The notes under the pieces are model-generated. The model saw only the letters and a program-made list of their open reading frames with translations, made no database searches and had not been told where the DNA came from. Of a stretch of 32,355 bases of DNA, positions 6,276 through 13,100 are shown in pieces; position 1 is the stretch's first letter, and every line of letters starts with the position of its first letter. The stretch is from a virus, in IMG/VR virus record IMGVR_UViG_3300012931_000056, positions 1 to 32,355 of that record. One strand, written 5' to 3'. A program made the position numbers and the translations under genes.

Positions 6276-6842
6276 TTACTTATTAACTACGGTACAAGTA
6301 GCTATTACAATTGGTGCATCATGTTGTATAGCGTCAGAACATGTTTTACCATCTTTTGTCGCACTACAACGCTCAGTTCTAACCCAAAATGATGGCTCCC
6401 AATCTGCACATTTATCTTTTTTTGCACATAATTTAATTGGAGCATCTTTAGTTAAAAATCCACTAAAATCAGAAATACAATCATTTGTATAATCATTATT
6501 ACTAGTAGCATCTCTTACATCGGCTAACATAAATATGCCGCCATCTCCTTTATATTCAGTTAGTAATTCAAATTGAGCGCTAGAGGTAGTACAATTATTA
6601 TCATCATCTAGCGTAAATGGTATATTAAATGAATATTCAGCATAAGGAGGGATATTCACTGGATTTCCATCACAAGTTAGCCCTGATTTAAGTCTATATG
6701 GTTGCTCGCCATTACTATAAGCTGTGGCGCTAGCTGTATTCATATTAGCGGCAGCAAATATTGCTAAATAAGCAGTTAGACATTTACTGGCCATATTGAA
6801 AAGACTTGTTACGGTTTTAAAACTTAATAAATCTCTTATCAT
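6276..6842 (-). CDS. Secreted cysteine-rich protein, moron-like
   Basis: A 188-residue protein with an export signal. A long N-region is followed by the hydrophobic stretch LTAYLAIFAAANM (about 22-34) and a small-residue cleavage zone (NTASATA). A second possible start, M17, would give a standard-length signal peptide but lacks a ribosome-binding site. The mature part has eight cysteines, an even number compatible with four disulfides in an oxidising compartment, plus acidic patches and a beta-rich look. A consensus -10 lies at 6873-6878 and a terminator follows at 6253-6273, so it can be an independent unit, as expected for a moron. No homologue recognised. It could act in lysogenic conversion, superinfection exclusion or interaction with the host surface; none of these is shown. 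Confidence 0.75.
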   Translation of the reverse strand: MIRDLLSFKTVTSLFNMASKCLTAYLAIFAAANMNTASATAYSNGEQPYRLKSGLTCDGNPVNIPPYAEYSFNIPFTLDDDNNCTTSSAQFELLTEYKGDGGIFMLADVRDATSNNDYTNDCISDFSGFLTKDAPIKLCAKKDKCADWEPSFWVRTERCSATKDGKTCSDAIQHDAPIVIATCTVVNK

Positions 6843-6872
6843 TTTTTTCTCTTATTATTAATAATGAAATTA

Positions 6873-6878
6873 ATTATA
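6873..6878 (-). promoter_or_regulatory. Putative -10 element of the secreted-protein gene
   Basis: On the minus strand TATAAT stands about 30 bp before the ATG at 6842. No good -35 is seen at 16-18 bp, and the region is very AT-rich, so chance is possible. Confidence 0.35.
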
Positions 6879-6897
6879 TACTACTAATATTAAGATA

Positions 6898-7059
6898 TTA
6901 TGATATGTACGAATTATTTATTTTTGATTTATTTGAAGAAAAAGACTGTATTTTTTTATAATTATCAAATTGATAGATATTGAAAATATTTAATATCCCA
7001 CATGATAAAATAAATAATACTAATAATTTAATGCTTATTACTTTTATTAACCTTAACAT
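6898..7059 (-). CDS. 53-residue candidate lipoprotein or membrane peptide
   Basis: An overlooked short frame begins MLRLIKVISIKLLVLFILSCG. Basic residues are followed by a hydrophobic core and an I-L-S-C lipobox with Cys20, as in short lipoprotein signal peptides. The remaining 33 residues are polar (YQFDNYKKIQSFSSNK). An AGAGA site (7068-7072) lies 8 nt before the ATG, and an extended -10 promoter lies just upstream (7091-7099). It precedes the secreted Cys-rich gene on the same strand, so both may form a two-gene exported cassette. AT-richness makes chance ORFs likely here; the lipobox, ribosome-binding site and promoter together favour a real gene. Confidence 0.45.
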   Translation of the reverse strand: MLRLIKVISIKLLVLFILSCGILNIFNIYQFDNYKKIQSFSSNKSKINNSYIS

Positions 7060-7090
7060 TAATTTTATCTCTATTATTATTTATAATAAA

Positions 7091-7099
7091 ATTATAACA
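7091..7099 (-). promoter_or_regulatory. Extended -10 promoter for the moron-like cassette
   Basis: On the minus strand the sequence reads TGTTATAAT, a perfect extended -10 (TGnTATAAT), about 32 bp before the 53-residue frame. Extended -10 promoters need no strong -35, and none is visible. It would transcribe the small lipoprotein frame and the secreted protein, ending at the 6253-6273 terminator. Confidence 0.5.
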
Positions 7100-7130
7100 G
7101 TAAATTATTAAGGTATTATTATGATAATAA

Positions 7131-7388
7131 TTATTCTAAAGGGGTAATAATATTTAATTCTTTTGCTATAGCAGTAACACATTTAGTGACAAAGGATATA
7201 TTTTGGTCAATTTTATCATATTGTATTTTTAACTTTTCATCTATCATTTCCGAAACTTCCTTTTTTGAAGTTTTTTCGGCTTTTAATGTTTTAATATCTC
7301 CATTGCTTTTAAGTATGTAACCAAACATTGCTAATATCATAGTTGCCATAACTGTTAAAATTGTAGTAATCAAGTTATTATCGCTCAT
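7131..7388 (-). CDS. Small membrane protein with coiled-coil tail (85 aa)
   Basis: One transmembrane helix at about 6-26 is followed by a charged helical region (KTLKAEKTSKKEVSEMIDEKLK, split over 34-55) likely to be a coiled coil, and a hydrophobic C-terminal helix. The layout recalls small phage accessory holin or hemolysin-type proteins, but with the helix at the N-terminus. It overlaps the four-helix membrane protein gene upstream by 11 bp, so the two are probably made together. It is the last gene of the lysis-side operon. Function unknown. Confidence 0.65.
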   Translation of the reverse strand: MSDNNLITTILTVMATMILAMFGYILKSNGDIKTLKAEKTSKKEVSEMIDEKLKIQYDKIDQNISFVTKCVTAIAKELNIITPLE

Positions 7389-7851
7389 TGTTTTTTATTG
7401 AATAAATTAATTTTCGCCTATAACCGTGATTTACTACGATACATAATGCCCATAATAAAGTAATTACGTTCCACCCTGCGTCGCAAACGTAATTATTAAC
7501 AGTACTAAAGTGATAAATATCATGTAAAAAATACATGAATAATGTACCACTCATAGTTGATATATTGATAATATTTAAATTTATAATAGTTATTCGATTT
7601 AAGAGCAAATCTAAAACTAATTTTAATCCATTCAAAATAAAACCATATTCACCACTATCTTTTATACTACTTAATAATATCCATACCATGGAAATAGTGA
7701 GTCCAATTGTTGCCATATAATCGGTTAAAATCCTTGAAATTTCCTGAATATTGTTATTACAATAATAATAAAGAAAAGACCCGATAATAAAAAAAATAAA
7801 TAAAAATAATATTGGTAATAAAATTGTGATAGTTATTATCTTTATTTTCAT
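7378..7851 (-). CDS. Multi-spanning membrane protein (157 aa)
   Basis: Four hydrophobic segments are seen at about 7-29, 45-62, 88-112 and 126-142, with a basic C-terminal tail (HGYRRKLIY). No family is recognised. It overlaps the phosphatase gene by 4 bp (ATGA) upstream and the coiled-coil membrane gene by 11 bp downstream, forming a tight three-gene set. Candidate roles are a second holin or antiholin, or a membrane component working with the phosphatase; the sequence does not distinguish these. Confidence 0.65.
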   Translation of the reverse strand: MKIKIITITILLPILFLFIFFIIGSFLYYYCNNNIQEISRILTDYMATIGLTISMVWILLSSIKDSGEYGFILNGLKLVLDLLLNRITIINLNIINISTMSGTLFMYFLHDIYHFSTVNNYVCDAGWNVITLLWALCIVVNHGYRRKLIYSIKNNER

Positions 7852-8480
7852 ATTCTACTTGTTATTAAATAATAAGGATCTGGTATTTTGATCTCGCATA
7901 GTGAGGTATCGCTATTTCCTTCGATTTCAGAATCAAAATCACTAGGTTGATCTCCTATATTAGCAATTATAGTATAACCATTAGCAATAATGTCTTTTCG
8001 GCAAGAGTATTTATATTGTTGTATTGTTCCATCATCATCGTCAGGTCTAAAATAATAAGTTAAATTATCAGGATAACCTGCATTTGACATTTCTTTCAGT
8101 GCAAACTGTTCAATATTTGCACGTTTGCTTGTTATTATAAAAACTGTTAATCCATTAGTTAAACAATAATTTAAAAAATCTTGTACCGGAGTAATTGCTG
8201 GAAATGATGTTATATATTGCGCGGCTTCAATTATATTAGCAGTCCACGCAAAATCATTTCTCAACATATAGTTATATTCAGAAATACATGTTTCATCAAT
8301 ATCAAATACAACGCAATTTAGACTATTATTTAAATATGACTGAATAAATTCTTGCGCATCATCTATTACATTTTGAATTTGTTTCATATATAAACCAGAT
8401 GAATGATATTCTTTTAAAATGTCTTTTAAAATATCTAAATTTTCAGGCTCATTTACTTTTATGATTTTTTTTCTAAGCAT
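7848..8480 (-). CDS. HAD-superfamily acid-phosphatase-like protein without signal peptide
   Basis: A 210-residue protein with all HAD landmarks. Motif I is DIDET (60-64; nucleophile D60 and D62), motif II Thr/Ser at 117-118 (IITSKR), motif III lysine around K157 or K162, and motif IV GDQPSDF (176-182). The cap and spacing match the class B/IIIB acid phosphatase and lipoprotein e(P4) 5'-nucleotidase group. Those proteins are normally exported or lipidated. This one begins MLRKKIIKVNEP, has no signal peptide, and cannot be extended upstream without running into the outer-membrane spanin gene. It probably dephosphorylates a small phosphate ester such as a nucleotide in the cytoplasm. Position between spanins and membrane genes is unusual. 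Confidence 0.8.
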   Translation of the reverse strand: MLRKKIIKVNEPENLDILKDILKEYHSSGLYMKQIQNVIDDAQEFIQSYLNNSLNCVVFDIDETCISEYNYMLRNDFAWTANIIEAAQYITSFPAITPVQDFLNYCLTNGLTVFIITSKRANIEQFALKEMSNAGYPDNLTYYFRPDDDDGTIQQYKYSCRKDIIANGYTIIANIGDQPSDFDSEIEGNSDTSLCEIKIPDPYYLITSRI

Positions 8481-8704
8481 TGTTTTTTATATATTTGATT
8501 AAAATTATTGATTTGGCGTTTACTTTCATATGTCATTATTTTTATTTCTTTTTCTGTTAGAGTAATTGGACGAGCCCATAGACAAAAACTATCAATTATC
8601 TTTACGCTCGAACTCACGCAACTCGTTATCAAGTTTACTAATATCAATACTATGATTACTTTCAGAACTTTTAATGATAGTCGATGCTGTTTTAATATTG
8701 TCAT
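8459..8704 (-). CDS. Rz1: Outer-membrane spanin subunit (Rz1-like lipoprotein)
   Basis: An 81-residue protein with a lipoprotein signal peptide ending in lipobox ITSC (Cys29), then a body with the phage o-spanin pattern DSFCLWARPITLTEKE and a C-terminal KRQINNFNQIYKKQC. The start lies out of frame inside the i-spanin gene (113-bp overlap) and the end runs 22 bp into the phosphatase gene. Together with the inner-membrane subunit it fuses inner and outer membranes at lysis. The body is longer than in lambda Rz1 and not proline-rich. The gene arrangement (overlapped but extending past the i-spanin stop) is a known class. Confidence 0.85.
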   Translation of the reverse strand: MTILKQHRLSLKVLKVIIVLILVNLITSCVSSSVKIIDSFCLWARPITLTEKEIKIMTYESKRQINNFNQIYKKQCLEKKS

Positions 8705-8819
8705 ATGTGGTCTCCTTATTAGCTACGCTTTTTCCAGAAATTTTACCCATAAAATAAAATGATAAACTTAATAAAATTACCAAAATTATTGCCCCGATAA
8801 CGGCTATACTAATTATCAT
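8592..8819 (-). CDS. Rz: Inner-membrane spanin subunit (Rz-like)
   Basis: A 75-residue protein with one N-terminal transmembrane helix (about 2-24) and a charged periplasmic helix (about 44-75), the minimal i-spanin plan. It is short compared with lambda Rz (153 residues). The o-spanin gene starts inside it in another frame, which supports the spanin assignment more than sequence alone. Its start overlaps the holin-like gene end by 11 bp. Confidence 0.75.
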   Translation of the reverse strand: MIISIAVIGAIILVILLSLSFYFMGKISGKSVANKETTYDNIKTASTIIKSSESNHSIDISKLDNELREFERKDN

Positions 8820-9051
8820 TTTTGCTCCCTATTTTTATATTTTCAAATACACTTATTCCTAATAAACCTCCTCCGGTATATAGAAATAAACTTATTATAT
8901 CGAGAGCAGTATTGCTATTGCCAATAGGAGAATATAAGCATTTATAAAATAAAATTATAGCCATTATTATCCCAACAAATAGAAGTAAAAAACCAGCTAA
9001 TCGTTTGGAACTTAAATCCCCACTATTGTCTTGTAAAAAACCATTATTCAT
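8809..9051 (-). CDS. Holin-like two-helix membrane protein
   Basis: An 80-residue protein with a polar N-terminus containing SSKRLAGF, a hydrophobic helix at about 18-38 and a second at about 49-68, then a short basic or polar tail. This is the size and topology of class II holins, and the N-terminal pattern (short polar lead, then SSxR) is common among phage membrane proteins next to endolysins. It lies directly between endolysin (next upstream, 0-bp gap) and spanins, where a holin is expected. Holin function is inferred from topology and position. Confidence 0.7.
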   Translation of the reverse strand: MNNGFLQDNSGDLSSKRLAGFLLLFVGIIMAIILFYKCLYSPIGNSNTALDIISLFLYTGGGLLGISVFENIKIGSKNDN

Positions 9052-9561
9052 TTAGCACCCATATTTATTAAAATTATCAATAAATTGTTGTTCTGTTGCC
9101 TTACCGCTTCTGTTATAATATGATTTATAATAATGCGCCAAGCCCTCAATATCATCTGCTGTTGGTAACGGTTCTGCTATACTTAAATATAAACATCTAG
9201 CAATCGCAGTAGCATAACGTAAATTAAATATTAATTCGTCATCAATTCCATTAGGATTATTTTCAGAACGTAACGCAATGATTTCATCGTAAAGATCTTC
9301 CTTGTTTTTTCTAGTCCAATTTAATACTAAAACATGTGTAGCGCTTTCAATCTGGTATATTCCAAAAGCACCGCCCTGGTAACCAGTAAATCCTTTTTGC
9401 CTTAGATATTCTCCCATGTTTGATTCTTGCGCTATAGTTCCTAAAAGTAATCGAACTTGGCTCTCGCTTTCAAAAGTTTTTTGTGCGCTGCTATCATCAT
9501 ATAATCCTAATATTTTACATGTAGGTATTATTATCCATTTTCTAAGATCTTTAGCATTCAT
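9052..9561 (-). CDS. Phage endolysin (lysozyme-like glycosidase)
   Basis: A 169-residue protein without a signal peptide. The catalytic region is IAQESNMGEYLRQ (43-55) with E46 as the likely acid, followed by the GAFGIYQIE segment (64-72) and TH at 75-76, the lysozyme/lytic-transglycosylase-like pattern seen in a phage endolysin group. It cuts the glycan strands of peptidoglycan at lysis. Export must depend on the adjacent holin-like protein. The gene is followed immediately by the holin-like gene and the spanins, so a complete Gram-negative lysis set is present. Confidence 0.87.
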   Translation of the reverse strand: MNAKDLRKWIIIPTCKILGLYDDSSAQKTFESESQVRLLLGTIAQESNMGEYLRQKGFTGYQGGAFGIYQIESATHVLVLNWTRKNKEDLYDEIIALRSENNPNGIDDELIFNLRYATAIARCLYLSIAEPLPTADDIEGLAHYYKSYYNRSGKATEQQFIDNFNKYGC

Positions 9562-9752
9562 ATTTTCTCCATTAGAAACATTGCTTTTGCTTCGTCAAAT
9601 GATACTTTATAACCATATTGATAGCATTCAATCATAAACTTACAATCTGTTTCACACTGTTTTGCATCTATTTCAGAATTAAATACATAATTACAATATT
9701 TACATGAATATGTTATAATATTGTCTTTGATGTCTTTTAATTTATTAGGCAT
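9558..9752 (-). CDS. Small putative zinc-ribbon protein (64 aa)
   Basis: A 64-residue protein with CKYC (about 17-20) followed by an aromatic strand and CETDC (about 33-37), a Cys4 arrangement likely to bind one zinc. The rest is helical (SFDEAKAMFLMEKI). It overlaps both neighbours (endolysin by 4 bp, nuclease by 8 bp). Such small zinc proteins are frequent in phage late operons; function is unknown. DNA or protein binding are equally possible. Confidence 0.65.
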   Translation of the reverse strand: MPNKLKDIKDNIITYSCKYCNYVFNSEIDAKQCETDCKFMIECYQYGYKVSFDEAKAMFLMEKI

Positions 9753-10116
9753 TATCTTTTAATTCTATTAAAATAATTTCTAAAAATTTCTTGTAACTTC
9801 TGCATTCATAAACTTCGTGACCTAATCCGGTAAGTTTTACAATATTCAATTTCTGTTCTGGACTAAATCTTCCAGTTTTAGATTTATTTTCAATGTATAC
9901 TGTTCTTCCTTTAGGTAACGCAATAACAAAATCAAGAAACCCTTTTTTATTAATTCCTCTACTTCGATCATGGAAATAATAAAAACCATGGTCTTCACAA
10001 TATTTAATTATTTTTCTATCAAGCTCGCATTCTAATCCATCATCCGGTTTATTATCAGATACAAGTTTATTATTACGAGCTTGATATTCAAGCAATCTTT
10101 CTTTAGACCAGCGCAT
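9745..10116 (-). CDS. VRR-NUC domain nuclease
   Basis: A 123-residue single-domain protein. E29 lies in an N-terminal helix, HDRSRGINKKGFLD (49-62) leads to the metal-binding D62, and IENKSK (75-80) gives the E76-x-K78 pair, followed by SPEQ (85-88). This is the VRR-NUC subgroup of PD-(D/E)xK nucleases, some of which cut branched DNA. In phages such stand-alone domains may resolve recombination or packaging intermediates. It starts in an ATGA-type junction with the giant fibre gene, an odd place for a DNA-processing enzyme. Fold assignment is firm; substrate is unknown. Confidence 0.87.
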   Translation of the reverse strand: MRWSKERLLEYQARNNKLVSDNKPDDGLECELDRKIIKYCEDHGFYYFHDRSRGINKKGFLDFVIALPKGRTVYIENKSKTGRFSPEQKLNIVKLTGLGHEVYECRSYKKFLEIILIELKDNA

Positions 10117-13100
10117 TATGACATAGTCGGTGTTTCAATATGCCCCCAGGTTTGAGTACCACTTAATTCATATGATATCGTAATTGGTGAACTCGCAGTA
10201 CTATACCCAAATACGATTATACCCAATTTATAAGCGGCATCTCCTACACTGAGATGTGCTAATGAAAAATTTACCGTTATTGGTTTTGGTATAATGCTAG
10301 TAATGTTTCCGGTGCTTAATTGCGTTATTTTTTGATATTTTTTAATAGCAACAGATGTTTCATTTACATAACCAGTCGGGACTGTTATTGTTACTTCAGA
10401 TGAAGATGTATAACTACTAACTGGATAAAACCCTGAAGGTGTTTGAACCCAGGAGGTTGCGGAAAGATCGGAATTATAATCATTATTATTAAAAAATGAA
10501 ACCGAACCGCCCGACACGGTTAATGTTCTTGTTGTGCCTGTTCCTGTTGTAGTCGCTAACCAAGAGCCACCCTCTCTTACACGCATTACATTGAATAGTA
10601 ATGCAGAAGTAGCAGTACCACTAACTGAATTAACGCTTGCAAATACTTTCAACGCCCATATCCCCGCCGCTATATCTGTAACTCCTAACGCAGTATCGTA
10701 TAAAAATGCACATGAAAATATAGGTGCCGAACTATAAGATATAACATTTTTAGAAGCTGATGTGACACTAGTATTTGGTAACGTTGTTAATGTACATAAT
10801 TGATTATCATTTATAGAACCCACACCTAATATTTGCGTGTTATCAATGCAAAATTGTCTGCTGCCGGCAAAAGATAATGCTAAGGCAGTTCCTGCGCTAA
10901 TAGCATCATCGTTTGAAAATCTTATCATACCATTGGTGGTCATTTCTTTTGAAATATAACTATCATCGGCAGTATTAACTGTAACAAGACATCCTGCTCC
11001 ACCCGCTTGTACTACACCCATTATTTTACCAGCAGTAATATAAGTTTGAGTTCCAGCTCGAGCATTTATTACATATGTACTTATAGAACCGCTAGACATT
11101 TCCCCTGCATCTATTGATAAATAACCGCCACTTGTCCAGTTTTGGAATAACGCCTGCGTTCCCGTATTATTATAAGCACGGTTACATTTAACGCTAGCAT
11201 GACCCGTATGTTCAAAAATAAATCCACCATCACTCGCGCCAGTATCAAATTGCATTGTGTTAAATACAAAATTATGCACTTCTGCAACAACTGAATATCC
11301 TTGACAAATAATATTTGCCATAGGTGCATAAACATCTATATACCAGTAATAATTGAATGGTTGATAATATGTAGCTGTATCTAGTACTAACGCCATATTC
11401 GGAAGCCCATGTTCTTGCCAACGAATGTAATTAGCCGCAGAAATACTACATAAACAAGTATTAACAGTTAAACCGTCTCTTTTATTCCACGTTGAAGTAC
11501 CACCATCCCACGCTATTTGGCAAGAGCCTGTAAAGGTTTGTTTTGTATTTGTTTTTGTAGCATCATTATCTGTAACAGTTACACCATGCGCAATTGCATA
11601 ACAATCCCCATGAGTTGGAGTTGCTGGAAAATCAGCGGCGACCGCTATAAATCCTGTGCCTGTTCCCGTCATCCATGTTAACTCAGCTTTGTCAACGCCA
11701 AATTTATGTACGTACAAGAAATTTGCAGAAGTAGTCGCATCATAAGGATTATCATTTATAAATCTTACACTATTGGAACCATAAGTTTGATTTTTTATAA
11801 TATAATTTTTATCTTGAATATCTATTGATACTCGACCTGAACCAGTTGGCTGAATAGTGCCTGTAATGTGTTTAGCTGTGATATGCAGATCGCTAGTGCA
11901 AGTTATGATTGTATTACCATCACTTATGCCATACATATTATCAACAGTTAAATAAATCTTGGAAGTTATCCCATCCCAGCATTGCAACAAATACACGTTG
12001 TTTTCTGTGTAAAAATTAGTAAAATTAAAATGTACATCAGTTGCACCGGCTTCCGTAATTATACTGCCAGATACTACGTTTACATTTGCGGCATTCCATA
12101 TTAAGTCGGAATATACTACTACAATGTTACCGGTTAAAACAAAACTAGCTAAAGGCGCATCAATACTGGAATAAATATGTGGGTCTACACCACTTGCTGT
12201 AGCTATATAATAAGTGGAATTGTCTAATACTTTGATCGGAGGATATACTGTTGCAGATGACCCACTATGAACGTACGCTAAATATTGCGCTGCTCCATAA
12301 CTACATACAGCAGTTTGTGGAGTTAATCCATCGCGAGGCTCCCATTTTGATATTGTACTATTCCACGCTATTTGTAGAGGCCCTTTAAAATCTTGTCCTG
12401 TATTTGTTTTTCCAGAAATAGAGTCAGTAACAGCTACTCCATTAGCGATCATATAACAATCGCCATTCGAAGGTGTGCCTGAAGTTGGAAAATCGGTTGC
12501 AGAATAAATAAAACCTGTTGCAGCTCCGTAATAGCCAAGTGGATAATAAAGCTCCGCCTTATCTGTTCCAAACTTTTTAACAAAGTATGGAGGAAATAGT
12601 CCAACTTGTCCGAAAGTATCACTTAAATCTTTATAATCAGCACTAAAATTAACCTTTCCACCAAAAAGAGTCGAATTACTGCTATCAATATAATTTATTC
12701 CAGTTCTATCAATAGTATTAACATTAACAACGCCATTTGTGGCGGCTAAAATTCTACCAATCATTTTATTTACAGTTACATATATAGTGCCATACGCTGT
12801 TATAGATTGGAAAAGGTTTGAAGTTCCTATTATTTCTCCAGCGTTAATAATTAGTGTAGCTCCACTAGCATTATTTTGAAACATGCCATTTGTGATAGTT
12901 CCAGCATATGCCTTATTGACAAATATCGTAGATATACCTGTCTGACCAGATGCAATAGTTAATCCAGAGTCGCTAACTCCAGCTTGAAATTGAATATTAT
13001 TACAATTAAGAATGTAGCCTTTTAAATATGCAGTGCCATAAACAACTAAAGTAGCCGAAGGAGCCTGCAAATTAAGATTAAATTCGGATGCCTCCTCAAT

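Noticed and set aside
8508-8762. 84-residue plus-strand ORF opposite the spanin genes
   Set aside because: Both minus-strand spanin frames are recognisable there. The antisense frame has no start signals and no plausible protein features.
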